This document shows positions 43,016-52,350 of a stretch of 64,000 bases of DNA, piece after piece; positions within the stretch are counted from its first letter, which is position 1, and every line of letters starts with the position of its first letter. The notes beneath the pieces are model-generated. The model was not told the DNA's origin. It did no database searches and saw only the letters and a list, made by a program, of their open reading frames with translations. Made by a program: the position numbers and the translations under genes. Where the stretch lies: the NCBI RefSeq assembly GCF_008085915.1, contig NZ_VSJK01000004.1, positions 186,001 through 250,000 of the forward strand. Reading direction: 5' to 3'. This DNA comes from Oceaniovalibus sp. ACAM 378 (GTDB taxonomy: Bacteria; Pseudomonadota; Alphaproteobacteria; Rhodobacterales; Rhodobacteraceae).

Positions 43016-44800
43016 ATGATGGCCAAAGGCGACCTGAGCGGATCGGCCCGGCTGGCGATGCGGCAGGGCGGGATGATCCTGTCGTCCACATTCGTGCTCA
43101 GTTTCGTGGTGAATGCGCTGCGGTTGGCCGGGCCGATGTTCATGATCCTGATCTATGACCGGGTTCTGACGTCGCGGTCGCAGGAAACGCTGGTGTCGCT
43201 ATTTGTCATGGTCGCCACACTGATGCTGGTGCTGGGGATGCTCGAATACACCCGCAAACGGCTGATCGCCCGGTTTGCCGCGCAATTTCAAGAGCGTATG
43301 GAAGGCACGATCCTGCGTTCGGCGTCGCAGAACGACATGTTCGCCACCGGCAAGGCGAAACCTGCAACCGGCCTTGACGAAGTCGATTCCCTGCGCGGGT
43401 TCATTCACTCCGGCTCGCTTCTGGCGGTGTTCGATTTCATCTGGGCGCCAATGTTCATCGCGGTCGTGTTCATCCTGCATCCGGTACTGGGCTGGATCTG
43501 CCTTGGCGGCATGGCGATCATGCTGTTGCTCGTGACGATCCGCATGACCTTCATGGGTGGGCGCGAAGAACGTGCCACAGCCGCAGGCGGAGCAATCGCC
43601 GAGATGAAGAACATGGTCGTCGCATCGCGCGATGTCGTGCGATCGCAGGAAATGAACGCAGGGTTCAAGCAACGCTGGATATCCCGCCGCAGCACCTCCC
43701 GGGACGAAGCGATTGCACTGCGCGACTGGACCGGCTGGTTCGATGGGATGTCGTCGACCATGGTGATGCTGGTGCGCTATTCCGTACTGGCCGCCGGGGC
43801 CTATCTGACGCTGCAAGGGCAGTTGACGGTGGGGGCGATGGTGGCCTGCACGTTTCTGGTGACCCGGGTTTTAAGCCCGGTGAGCCGGTTCCTGAATGAA
43901 ATCCCCAATATCCGCAAGGCAATGGACAACTGGGCCCGGCTGAACCGCATTCTGGCCTCGCGCGACGCCGTGACCGCTGATGTTTTCCCCGACGAGATCG
44001 GCAAGGCGCGCGCGCGGCTGGATCTGTCGAAGGTTGCCGTGCGTTCGCCGATCACCGGCAGTTCGATCCTCAAGACGGTTGATCTGACGATGGCCCCGGG
44101 CACGATGGTTGAAATCCTCGGGAACAGCGGCAAGGGCAAGACAGTGCTGGCCGAAACCATCCTCGGGATCTGGAAACGCAGCGCCGGCGCGGTTCTGGTC
44201 GACGGGGTGAACGTCGCCCGCATGAGCGATGAACAGACCGCCGGAATCTTTGGCTATGCGCCTGAGAATGCGACATTCATTGCGGGCACACTGGCCGAAA
44301 ACATATCGCGCCTCGACCCTGAGATAACGCCCGAAAAGGTGATATCGGCCACCAAACGCGCCTGCCTGCACGGCATCATCACCGCCTTGCCCGATGGCTA
44401 TGACACCGTGATCGACAGCGCCGCAAGCTGTCTGTCACGCGGGCAGCGCCACCAACTGTCGATGGCCCGGGCAATCTATAACGATCCGCTTGTTCTGGTG
44501 GTGGATGAACCCGACACAATGCTGCTGGACCGTCTGCCAAAGACGATCGAAGCCACCTTCAACGGTATTCTTGACCGCGGCGGCGTGATTGTTCTGATGG
44601 CGCGCAAGCCACTGAACCTGCCGCAGGCCCGGGTGCAGATGAAACTGGCCAATGGTGTCCTGACCCAGATCGGCAAGATTTCGGCAAGGGAGGCAGCCGG
44701 CAGAAAAACCATCTCGGACAAGGTGACCGTGCTGAACGGAAATTCCACAGGCTCACCTCATAAAACCGGCACCCTTCAGCAGAATGCAGCGAGGGGTTAG
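43016..44800 (+). CDS. divergent type I secretion ABC transporter/permease
   Basis: Encodes 594 residues with the same layout as the transporter at 1976: membrane domain (about 20-300), then ABC domain. Walker A is intact (GNSGKGKT, Lys375) and Walker B keeps VLVVDEPD. Several motifs are changed: Q-loop GYAPE instead of GYLPQ, signature LSRGQ instead of LSGGQ, H-loop MARKP with Arg530 in place of the switch His, and an altered D-loop (TMLLD). The C-terminus carries about 40 extra polar residues. It may hydrolyse ATP slowly or work with a different partner. The membrane fusion gene follows after three bases. Confidence 0.9.
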   Translation: MMAKGDLSGSARLAMRQGGMILSSTFVLSFVVNALRLAGPMFMILIYDRVLTSRSQETLVSLFVMVATLMLVLGMLEYTRKRLIARFAAQFQERMEGTILRSASQNDMFATGKAKPATGLDEVDSLRGFIHSGSLLAVFDFIWAPMFIAVVFILHPVLGWICLGGMAIMLLLVTIRMTFMGGREERATAAGGAIAEMKNMVVASRDVVRSQEMNAGFKQRWISRRSTSRDEAIALRDWTGWFDGMSSTMVMLVRYSVLAAGAYLTLQGQLTVGAMVACTFLVTRVLSPVSRFLNEIPNIRKAMDNWARLNRILASRDAVTADVFPDEIGKARARLDLSKVAVRSPITGSSILKTVDLTMAPGTMVEILGNSGKGKTVLAETILGIWKRSAGAVLVDGVNVARMSDEQTAGIFGYAPENATFIAGTLAENISRLDPEITPEKVISATKRACLHGIITALPDGYDTVIDSAASCLSRGQRHQLSMARAIYNDPLVLVVDEPDTMLLDRLPKTIEATFNGILDRGGVIVLMARKPLNLPQARVQMKLANGVLTQIGKISAREAAGRKTISDKVTVLNGNSTGSPHKTGTLQQNAARG

Positions 44801-44803
44801 GCG

Positions 44804-46117
44804 ATGGCACCGCAGAACCGAAATCGCCGCACCTGGAGCAACCACCGACCGATGACCGTCGGCCTGTTGTCCGCGCTGCTGCTGATCGGCGGGCTGGCCG
44901 TCTGGTCGGTCAAAGCCAATATCTCGGGCGCGGTGATCGGCAAGGGCGCGATCGAGATGTCGACGGTAATGACAACCTTGCAACACCCCATCGGCGGTGT
45001 GGTCAAAGAGATCATCGCCGACAGCGGAGACAGGGTTGCGGCGGGCGATATCGTCGTGCGGCTGGACGACTGGCAATTGCTTTCTGATTTGAAAGTCGTC
45101 GAGGGTGACCTGTTCGAAGCATTGGCCAATATCGCCCGGCTGACGGCGGTGATTGATGAACGCACAAAGCTGGAATTGCATCCGCTGCTGGCCGAAGCTG
45201 CGGCGACGCGCCCGGCCATAGCGGCGATTGTGGGTCGCAATACCCGACAACTGGCGGCCCATTACGACACTCTGGAAACCGAACGGCGGCTGCTGGACGA
45301 GCAGAAAAAACAAATCGAATCGCAACTTGCCGGACTTCAGTCGCAACTTGCCGCCAAACAGGACGAAAAGCTGGTTCTCGGGCAGGAACTGACCAAGGCG
45401 CGGGGGCTTGAAAAAAAGCGTCTCATCAAAGCGTCCGAGATGTTTTCTCTGGAAAAGCAGGATGTTGCGGTCAGGGGCGAATTGGGGAAACTGAAGGCAA
45501 ACATGGCCGAACTGCGCGGCAAGATCAGCGAACTCGAGTTGAAACGCCACCTTGTCGTCCCCAACGCCCTTGAGGAAGCGGTCGAGGAACTGAGCAAATT
45601 GCGCCCCGAACGCACCCGCCAACTGGAACGCCGGGCCAGCTTGCTCGACAGTCTTGGAAAACTGGACATCCGCGCGCCGGTCAGCGGCAAGATCCACGAC
45701 TCACGAGTGCAGGGCCTGCGCAGCGTTGTTGTGGCGGCCAGCCCGCTGATGATGATCGTTCCCGACGGAGAGCCGGTCATCGTCAACGTGCGGATCTTTT
45801 CGACCGATATCGATCAGGTGCACGTCGGGCAGGATGCATCGCTGAAATTCTCGGCCTTCAACCGGCGGCGCATCCCGATTATTCTGGGTCAGGTGTCGCA
45901 GATTTCTGCCGACGCATTTTTGGACCCCACGACACGAAAAAGTTACTATGACGTTGAAATCATCCTTATGGACAACGAAATGGAGAAACTGGGCGGTCGT
46001 GACCTGTTGCCCGGAATGCCGGTCGAAGCGTTTCTTTCCACCGAGAGCCGCACCCCGCTGAACTATGTCCTGAAACCGCTGATGAGCTATTTTGATCGCG
46101 CGTTCCGCGACGCCTGA
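44804..46117 (+). CDS. HlyD-family membrane fusion protein, second type I system
   Basis: Encodes 437 residues: a basic head ([12 protein letters not shown]), one membrane segment (about 20-38, [16 protein letters not shown]), lipoyl half ([15 protein letters not shown]), long coiled coil (about 90-290), second lipoyl half ([14 protein letters not shown]) and a beta-barrel region ending [14 protein letters not shown], as in PrtE-type proteins. It pairs with the divergent transporter directly upstream; no outer-membrane channel gene is nearby. Paralogous to the protein encoded at 3718. Confidence 0.92.
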   Translation: MAPQNRNRRTWSNHRPMTVGLLSALLLIGGLAVWSVKANISGAVIGKGAIEMSTVMTTLQHPIGGVVKEIIADSGDRVAAGDIVVRLDDWQLLSDLKVVEGDLFEALANIARLTAVIDERTKLELHPLLAEAAATRPAIAAIVGRNTRQLAAHYDTLETERRLLDEQKKQIESQLAGLQSQLAAKQDEKLVLGQELTKARGLEKKRLIKASEMFSLEKQDVAVRGELGKLKANMAELRGKISELELKRHLVVPNALEEAVEELSKLRPERTRQLERRASLLDSLGKLDIRAPVSGKIHDSRVQGLRSVVVAASPLMMIVPDGEPVIVNVRIFSTDIDQVHVGQDASLKFSAFNRRRIPIILGQVSQISADAFLDPTTRKSYYDVEIILMDNEMEKLGGRDLLPGMPVEAFLSTESRTPLNYVLKPLMSYFDRAFRDA

Positions 46118-46241
46118 GCAGGCAAGCGTTGGCATCATTTCGGGCGGCTTCCTGCCCATGGCGCGAAACTTGGCGACGACAGGCAAATTCCGCTGTTCGG
46201 CCCCCCTTGCGACTCGGGCGGGCACGGGCCACAACCGGCAT

Positions 46242-47288
46242 ATGGCAACAGGCACACTTCATATCGATCTCGACGCGTTGGTCGCCAATTGGCGGGCGCT
46301 GAATGCATTGTCCGGACCGGGCGTCGAAACCGCCGCGGTGGTCAAGGCTGACGGTTACGGATTGGGCGCGGGCCGTGTCGCGCGCGCCCTGTCACGCGCC
46401 GGGGTGCGGCGCTTTTTTGTCGCCGTCGCCGAAGAGGGCGCGGCACTGCGGCAGGAATTGGGACCAGACCCCGAAATCTGCGTCTTTTCCGGCCATATGC
46501 CGGGCGACGGTGACATCCTGCACGATCTGACCCTGACGCCCATGTTGAACTCGATCGAACAGCTGACGCGGCACTTTGAATCCCTGCCCGGTCACCGGTT
46601 CGGCGTACAGCTGGACACCGGGATGAATCGGCTCGGGCTGGAACCGACAGAATGGGAAGCAGCCTGCCCGATCGTCATGGCCCAGGCGCCCCGCCTGCTG
46701 ATCAGTCATTTGGCCTGTGCCGACGACCCCGAAGATCCGATGAACGGCGCGCAGCTGAACGCATTCCGCGACATGACCGACGGGTTGAACGTGCCGCGTT
46801 CCCTGTCCGGAACGGGCGGTATCCTGTTGGGGCCTGAGTATCATTTCGACGTGACCCGTCCGGGCATCGGAATGTATGGCGGCGCCCCGTTCACCGATGC
46901 GACTCCCGTGGTCCGCCTGTCGATTCCGGTGATTCAGACGCGTGATGTGGCTCCGGGCGAAACCGTCGGTTATGGCGCGTCCTGGACTGCCGAGGACGCG
47001 TCGGTGATCGCCACTCTGTCCGCCGGATATGCCGACGGACTGATCCGCGCCATGGGCGACGACGCGGTCCTGTTCGCCGAAGAGACCCCCTGCCCTCTGG
47101 CCGGGCGGGTTTCGATGGATCTTTTGACCGTCGATATCAGTCATCTGACCCGTGTGCCCGCGCAGCTTGATATCCTGTGCAATCAACAGACCATCGACGA
47201 TCTGGCGGCGGCGGCAGGCACCATCGGTTACGAAATTCTGACCTCTCTTGGCACGCGTTATAACCGGCGTTATGCGGGCAGCGCCTGA
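46242..47288 (+). CDS. alr: alanine racemase
   Basis: Encodes 348 residues. The pyridoxal-phosphate lysine is in [10 protein letters not shown] (about residue 34), with family segments [33 protein letters not shown] and [12 protein letters not shown], and the catalytic Tyr in VGYGASW. It makes D-alanine for peptidoglycan in the cytoplasm. ATG 46242 starts the conserved region directly ([13 protein letters not shown]); the frame from 46092 extends into the secretion gene and is rejected. It marks the return to core chromosome after the accessory block. Confidence 0.96.
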   Translation: MATGTLHIDLDALVANWRALNALSGPGVETAAVVKADGYGLGAGRVARALSRAGVRRFFVAVAEEGAALRQELGPDPEICVFSGHMPGDGDILHDLTLTPMLNSIEQLTRHFESLPGHRFGVQLDTGMNRLGLEPTEWEAACPIVMAQAPRLLISHLACADDPEDPMNGAQLNAFRDMTDGLNVPRSLSGTGGILLGPEYHFDVTRPGIGMYGGAPFTDATPVVRLSIPVIQTRDVAPGETVGYGASWTAEDASVIATLSAGYADGLIRAMGDDAVLFAEETPCPLAGRVSMDLLTVDISHLTRVPAQLDILCNQQTIDDLAAAAGTIGYEILTSLGTRYNRRYAGSA

Positions 47289-47434
47289 GCGATTTGATCG
47301 CCGCGCGGTGCGAAACAGTCAGACCGATTTTCTCTCACTTTCGACCAATAACTGCCTTATTCTGCTGATAATTTCCGTCTAACTTGACACACTGACCACA
47401 GGCCGCTGTTTTTGGACTGGGTCAGTATGGGTGC

Positions 47435-48280
47435 ATGTGGATGGGTAAGAGTATGGATCGATTGACGCTGCCGCCGTTTTCCGGCGTTGGGATGGTTGGG
47501 ATGATTGCGCAGTCTGTTGCACTGGCTGCGATTGCGGTGCTTGGGGCTGTGATGGGCGGGGTGACGCTTTTATCGCTGACCGGCGTTCTTCCCTGGCTGG
47601 AAATCGAGGCTGGTTTTGGCGGCGTGTCCCTGCCTTGGGCCGGGATTGCATTGCAGTCAATATTTACAGTGTTTTGTATCAGCCTGTGCTTTTTCCTGCC
47701 GGCAAATCGCAGGATTCTCAAACTCGAACAAAGCCACCGCGACTTTCACGTCAACATGGAAGACGTGGCGCGCGCCTATCGCGTCAGCCACGCTGCCGAC
47801 CGGACCGGGCTGTTTCGCGCGGCGTCGGAATTCGATTCGGTGCGCGAGCGGATCAACCACCTGCGCAACCATCCCGACCTTGGCGCGCTGGAACCCGGCG
47901 TGATGGAGGTGGCCGCACAGATGAGCCACGAGGCCCGCGAACTGGCCGGGGTCTATTCTGACGACAAGGTCCAGCGGGCCCGCGAATTCCTGCGCCACAG
48001 GCAGGAAGAGGCGGCGCGGATGCAAGAAACCATCGGTTTGGCGCGCGACACTTGCAGCCAGTTGCAGCACTGGCTGCTTGAGGTCCAGACGGAAGAAGCG
48101 CTGGTCAAACGGCACCTGTCGCGGCTTGAGAAAGACCTGCTGGAACTGATGCCCAAGCTGGGTTTCGAAATGTCGATCGAGGACCAGCCGCGCGGCGACA
48201 CCGTGGTTCCGCTGAACCGGCCGAGGAGCGAACAGGCGACGCGCCAGTTGGCCCCGCCCCGCCCGGTCAACGAAAGCTGA
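47435..48280 (+). CDS. membrane-anchored coiled-coil protein of unknown function
   Basis: Encodes 281 residues. Two hydrophobic segments lie at about 22-48 and 66-90 (the second FTVFCISLCFFLPA), then a soluble, helix-rich, charged region (about 95-245) with coiled-coil character (REFLRHRQEEAARMQE) and a Pro-rich tail. No enzyme motif. It sits between alr and radA, a position where Rhodobacterales often carry a conserved hypothetical. Starts at 47441 or 47453 are equally possible. Confidence 0.7.
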   Translation: MWMGKSMDRLTLPPFSGVGMVGMIAQSVALAAIAVLGAVMGGVTLLSLTGVLPWLEIEAGFGGVSLPWAGIALQSIFTVFCISLCFFLPANRRILKLEQSHRDFHVNMEDVARAYRVSHAADRTGLFRAASEFDSVRERINHLRNHPDLGALEPGVMEVAAQMSHEARELAGVYSDDKVQRAREFLRHRQEEAARMQETIGLARDTCSQLQHWLLEVQTEEALVKRHLSRLEKDLLELMPKLGFEMSIEDQPRGDTVVPLNRPRSEQATRQLAPPRPVNES

Positions 48281-48523
48281 ATCGCACTCGGCCCCCGAAC
48301 TGCCTTTGATACGGATCTTGCAACATCGATCCCGAATCGCGTCGCTGTCAGGTGCCAGTTCAGGCCGGCAAGGCTCGGCGCGACGTCGTGTTCGATCTGA
48401 CGCACAGCTTTCGGCCCCTCGGTTCAGCCGGAAACGCTGCGGCAATGTCCCATCAAGCCTCGCGATCATGCCGACCGCACAACCCGGCCTTGCGCCCGCG
48501 CGCGGCGGACGGCAAAAGGCGGC

Positions 48524-49888
48524 ATGGCGAAGACTCCTTCATTCTCATGCAATGCCTGCGGCGCGGTCCATAACAAATGGTCCGGGCGCTGTGATGCTTG
48601 TGGCGCATGGAATTCGATCGTCGAAGACGTGCCGATTTCCACTGGCCCGACCGCTCAGTCACTAGGCGCGAAAAAGGGCCGTCGCATCGCGTTGAGCGAT
48701 CTGGCAGGCGAAGAAGCTCCGCCGCCACGCAAAGCCAGCGGGATCGGCGAACTTGACCGGGTGCTCGGCGGTGGTCTGGTGCCCGCCTCGGCGATCCTTG
48801 TGGGCGGTGACCCCGGTATCGGCAAATCGACGCTGTTGTTGCAGGCTGCGGCCAGTTTTGCGCGCGCCGGTCTGTCCGCAGTCTATGTCAGCGGCGAAGA
48901 AGCCACGGCGCAGGTGCGGATGCGCGCGCAGCGGTTGGAGCTGACGGATGCGCCGGTGCGGCTGGCAGCGGAAACCAACCTGCGTGACATCCTGACGATG
49001 CTTGAGGCGGAAAAGCCCGATGTCGCAATCATCGATTCAATTCAGACCATGTGGAGCGACCAGGTGAGCAGCGCGCCGGGATCGGTCAGTCAGGTGCGCG
49101 CGGCAGCCCATGAGTTGACGACATTCGCCAAACGCCATGGAGTCGCGGTGATTCTTGTGGGCCATGTGACGAAGGACGGCCAGATTGCCGGGCCGCGCGT
49201 GGTGGAACACATGGTCGACACCGTACTGTATTTCGAGGGCGAGCGCGGCCACCAGTTCCGCATTCTGCGCGCCGTCAAGAACCGGTTCGGTCCGGCAGAT
49301 GAGATCGGCGTGTTCGAGATGACCGGCGAAGGTCTGGCCGAGGTGACGAACCCTTCGGCCCTGTTCCTGTCGGACCGTGAAGATCCGGCGCCGGGATCCG
49401 TGGTGTTCGCGGGGATCGAGGGCACCCGCCCGGTTCTGTGCGAATTTCAGGCGCTGGTCGCCCCCACCCCCCATTCGCAACCCCGCCGCTCGACCGTCGG
49501 TTGGGACGGGGGCAGGCTGGCGATGATTCTGGCCGTTCTCGAAGCGCGCTGTGCCGTGCCCTTTGCCGGGATGGATGTGTATCTGAATGTGGCTGGTGGG
49601 CTGCGGGTAAGCGAACCTGCCGCCGATCTTGCCGTTGCGATGGCCCTGCTCAGCGCGCGCGAAGATATCGCTCTGCCGCCGCAATCGGTGGTTTTCGGGG
49701 AAATAAGTCTCAGTGGTGCCCTGCGTCCGGTCAGTCAGACCGAAAACAGGTTGAAAGAGGCGCAGAAACTTGGTTTCACCGCAGCCATCGCGCCCGAGCG
49801 CAGCAAAATGACAACAACCGCCGGTCTGGCGATGCGGCAGTACCGCGATCTGACCGGTCTGGTGGGCGATATGTTCGGAGCGGGCTGA
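48524..49888 (+). CDS. radA: DNA repair protein RadA/Sms
   Basis: Encodes 454 residues, standard length. N-terminal four-cysteine zinc finger (CNACGAVHNKWSGRCDACG), RecA-like ATPase with Walker A GGDPGIGKST and Walker B VAIIDSIQTM, the RadA-specific KNRFG motif, and a C-terminal Lon-protease-like domain with the conserved GGLRVSEPAADLAVA segment. It helps process recombination intermediates and branch migration. ATG 48524 precedes the zinc finger directly. Confidence 0.98.
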   Translation: MAKTPSFSCNACGAVHNKWSGRCDACGAWNSIVEDVPISTGPTAQSLGAKKGRRIALSDLAGEEAPPPRKASGIGELDRVLGGGLVPASAILVGGDPGIGKSTLLLQAAASFARAGLSAVYVSGEEATAQVRMRAQRLELTDAPVRLAAETNLRDILTMLEAEKPDVAIIDSIQTMWSDQVSSAPGSVSQVRAAAHELTTFAKRHGVAVILVGHVTKDGQIAGPRVVEHMVDTVLYFEGERGHQFRILRAVKNRFGPADEIGVFEMTGEGLAEVTNPSALFLSDREDPAPGSVVFAGIEGTRPVLCEFQALVAPTPHSQPRRSTVGWDGGRLAMILAVLEARCAVPFAGMDVYLNVAGGLRVSEPAADLAVAMALLSAREDIALPPQSVVFGEISLSGALRPVSQTENRLKEAQKLGFTAAIAPERSKMTTTAGLAMRQYRDLTGLVGDMFGAG

Positions 49889-49912
49889 GACAGTCTCGGA
49901 AAGGCGTGGGGT

Positions 49913-50467
49913 ATGGAAGGTTTTACGATCATCGACGGGGTCGTCGCTGGTGTCATCGTCATCTCGGCGATACTGGCCTATTCGCGAGGTTTCGTCCGCG
50001 AGGCGATGGCCATTGTCGGCTGGATTGCGGCCGCCGTGCTGGCGTTCATCTTTGCGCCACAGGTCGAACCTCTGGTGCGCGAGATCCCGGTCTTGGGCGA
50101 TTTTCTGGGCGACAGTTGCGAGTTGGCGATCATCGCCGCCTTTGCCACCGTCTTCGCGGTGGCCTTGGTGCTGGCATCGATTTTTACCCCGCTGTTTGCC
50201 GGGGCGGTCCAGCGCTCGGCGCTTGGCGGGGTCGATCAGGGGATCGGCTTTCTGTTTGGCGTGGCACGGGGTGTGCTGTTGGTGGCCGTGGCGATGGTGG
50301 TCTATGACCGCGTGGTGACGACCGAGGCGATCCCGATGGTTGACGACAGCCGCACGGCAAAGATTTTCGCCCGCGCACAGGTCAGCATCGACGAACAGAT
50401 CCCGACCGATGCCCCCGGCTGGATCGTTTCGCGCTATGAACAACTGGTCGGCGACTGCGGGTCCTGA
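49913..50467 (+). CDS. cvpA: CvpA-family membrane protein
   Basis: Encodes 184 residues with four hydrophobic segments in the first 150 (starting FTIIDGVVAGVIVISAILAYSRG, given here as GVVAGVIVISAILAYSRG and GWIAAAVLAFIFAP), the GxxRGxxRE-like SRGFVREAM segment and a VDQGIGFLFGVARG loop typical of the family. CvpA proteins are inner-membrane proteins linked to colicin V production and stress tolerance and are usually found with purF. Here purF lies 1.9 kb downstream, separated by an insert. Confidence 0.92.
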   Translation: MEGFTIIDGVVAGVIVISAILAYSRGFVREAMAIVGWIAAAVLAFIFAPQVEPLVREIPVLGDFLGDSCELAIIAAFATVFAVALVLASIFTPLFAGAVQRSALGGVDQGIGFLFGVARGVLLVAVAMVVYDRVVTTEAIPMVDDSRTAKIFARAQVSIDEQIPTDAPGWIVSRYEQLVGDCGS

Positions 50468-50528
50468 CCTGCGGCCAGATGCGCCCTGCACGTCATTGAC
50501 AGAAGCGATTTACAGAAACTGAACGATT

Positions 50529-50556
50529 TTCCGGCCCGAATGCACACGGGCCGGAA
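50529..50556 (+). terminator. hairpin after cvpA
   Basis: Perfect ten-base stem TTCCGGCCCG (50529-50538) / CGGGCCGGAA (50547-50556), eight-base loop, no T-run. It lies 61 bases after the cvpA stop and 54 bases before the next gene, so it is probably a terminator or attenuator. Confidence 0.55.
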
Positions 50557-50610
50557 CCGTGACCCGCACCCTTTCGTTGACTCAGTGAAGCAAACGAAAG
50601 GACCACTCCC

Positions 50611-50841
50611 ATGGCCGAACGTAAAAGATCCCACGACGGAACCCGCGAGACCGATGAATTCATCGACGACGAAGCAACCCCGTCGCAGCAAGGCCGCTCT
50701 CAGGGCGGGCTAGAACGCGCGGTTGGCACACGTGATGAACTGGCCAATGCCAAACAAGGCAAGGCAACAACCCGCGTTACAAAGTCGGATGAAAAGGGCC
50801 AGGGCGACCTTGGCGGACGCCACGGCACGGGGGAAAAGTGA
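50611..50841 (+). CDS. small hydrophilic protein, unknown function
   Basis: Encodes 76 residues, strongly charged and Gly/Gln/Thr-rich without hydrophobic core (MAERKRSHDGTRE, ending LGGRHGTGEK), so probably disordered. GAAAGGA lies nine bases before the ATG. One base separates it from the host-attachment-like gene, implying an operon. Such small hydrophilic proteins are often stress-induced; no family can be named. Confidence 0.7.
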   Translation: MAERKRSHDGTRETDEFIDDEATPSQQGRSQGGLERAVGTRDELANAKQGKATTRVTKSDEKGQGDLGGRHGTGEK

Positions 50842-50842
50842 T

Positions 50843-51313
50843 ATGACGCGGCTTACCAATGGCACTTGGGTGCTGATCGCTGATGGCGAAAAGGCGATGT
50901 TTCTTGAAAACGTCACCGATGGCGAAGATCCGCACCTGCAGGTGCGACGCATCGAACAGCAGGACAATCCAAAGGACATTGACCAGTCCGCCAATCGCCC
51001 CGGCCGCATGCAAGAGGGTCGCCCGGGCGGTGACAGCTCTGGCCCCCGCTCTGCATTTCAGGACACGGATTGGCATCAACTGGCCAAGGACCGGTTTGCC
51101 GACGATCTGGCGGCATTGCTGTTCCGGCAGGTGCATCGCGGCGATTTTGACGCAATCGTCATCGTTGCCGCCCCCGGTGTGCTGGGCGAGTTGCGCAAGG
51201 AAATGCACAAAGAGGTTTTGGCCAAGGTGGTCGCTGAAATTCCGAAAACCCTGACCAATCACTCGTTGCAGGATATCGAAAAACTGGTGAAGGCCGAACT
51301 GGCCGCGGCCTGA
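50843..51313 (+). CDS. host attachment-like protein (Host_attach family)
   Basis: Encodes 156 residues: GTWVLIADGEKAMFLEN opening, a Gly/Arg-rich linker (about 55-72), then AKDRFADDLAALLFRQVHRGDFDAIV-type core (KDRFADDLAALL, IVIVAAPGVLGELRKEM) and a C-terminal DIEKLV. This matches the Host_attach family first linked to plant attachment in Agrobacterium, now seen widely and resembling eRF1/baeRF-type folds. It is cytoplasmic. GGGGAAAAG lies ahead of the ATG within the end of the 76-aa gene. Confidence 0.88.
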   Translation: MTRLTNGTWVLIADGEKAMFLENVTDGEDPHLQVRRIEQQDNPKDIDQSANRPGRMQEGRPGGDSSGPRSAFQDTDWHQLAKDRFADDLAALLFRQVHRGDFDAIVIVAAPGVLGELRKEMHKEVLAKVVAEIPKTLTNHSLQDIEKLVKAELAAA

Positions 51314-51320
51314 CATGAAA

Positions 51321-51351
51321 GCGGTGTCCGCCCAGTCTGGACGGACACCGC
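51321..51351. terminator. hairpin between convergent genes
   Basis: Stem GCGGTGTCCG (51321-51330) / CGGACACCGC (51342-51351) with an 11-base loop. It lies eight bases after the host-attachment-like stop and 40 bases from the convergent L,D-transpeptidase stop. No T-run; probably a bidirectional terminator. Confidence 0.6.
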
Positions 51352-51390
51352 ATCTCGTTCAGTCATCACCGGCCGCAGATCGCGCGGACC

Positions 51391-51966
51391 TCAGATCAGG
51401 CGGACTTGCGCGCCGACCGGAACCAATTGGAACAGTTCGGCAATCTGCCGATTGTAAAGCCCGATACAACCCGACGACGAACGGCGGCCGATCTTGCGCG
51501 TGTCGTGTGTGCCGTGGATCAGGTAAGCGGGCCACGACAGATACAACGCGTGGGTGCCCAGCGGATTGTCTTCGCCAGCGGGCATGAAGGTCGGCAGGGT
51601 GGGATCACGCTCGCGCATGCTCGACGTCGGAGTCCAGGTCGGACCCTCTTTCTTGCGCACAACCTCGGTATATCCCAGACGGGTCAGCTCTTCGTTCAGC
51701 GGCACCGAGGTGGGGTACATCCGGTAATCGCTGCCATCCGCTGCCCAGTAATGCAGGGCGCGCGACGTGGTATCGGCAACAATCGTTACCTTACCCAGCG
51801 TGTCAAAGTGATCCTGCCAGGCTTGGGTCTGGAACGATGACGCATTGCGGCGCGCGTTCTCGCCCGAACGCTCGTTGTCATTCAGGCCCTGCGCCCGCAG
51901 GATTGATGGCGTGGCCAGCGTGGCGGTGGTGATCGCCAACATGTGGCGACGGGAAAATCTGTTCAT
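51391..51966 (-). CDS. L,D-transpeptidase (YkuD domain), exported
   Basis: Encodes 191 residues. It begins MNRFSRRHMLAITTATLATP, with a twin-arginine-like signal, then a YkuD catalytic domain ending in HGTHDTRKIGRRSSSGCIGLYN-type active site (HGTHDT and SSSGCIGL with the nucleophilic Cys). It forms 3-3 peptidoglycan cross-links or attaches proteins to the wall in the periplasm. AAGGAG lies eight bases before ATG 51966; the frame from 52035 is rejected for lacking this. Confidence 0.93.
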   Translation of the reverse strand: MNRFSRRHMLAITTATLATPSILRAQGLNDNERSGENARRNASSFQTQAWQDHFDTLGKVTIVADTTSRALHYWAADGSDYRMYPTSVPLNEELTRLGYTEVVRKKEGPTWTPTSSMRERDPTLPTFMPAGEDNPLGTHALYLSWPAYLIHGTHDTRKIGRRSSSGCIGLYNRQIAELFQLVPVGAQVRLI

Positions 51967-52350
51967 CTTACGCTCCTTCGTTATCCGTGGCCCGGTAGCA
52001 TCCAACGCCCGGATCGTCCCAACAGTTCCTGTCATAAAACCCGATCATAGCCAAGCGTCACCCTGCTCTGTCACGGCTTTGTCACTGACCGTGTCATGCG
52101 TGCAAAACTGTGTGGGCCCCGATTGCGGCACGATGGTGATCGGACCAAGTTGCGGCAGCGGTCCCGGAACCTCCGGAACCAAGTTCTTACAGGATCTGCG
52201 GTCGGCGTAATCGTTCCTGCTCAGAAACTGGCGCGCCGGTGATCCCCCGATTCGCGGCGTCGTGACGCAGTCATGGTGATCGTTTCGTGACACTGGCGGC
52301 CCGACACTCTATGTCACAACCCATCTGCCACAGGATTCGGAGCGTCAGCA
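51967..52350. other. divergent region between L,D-transpeptidase and purF
   Basis: There are 384 bases with no supported gene. A small dyad GTGACA (52287-52292) / TGTCAC (52312-52317) lies 34 bases ahead of the purF start and might be an operator. Promoters for both genes should be here. Confidence 0.4.
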
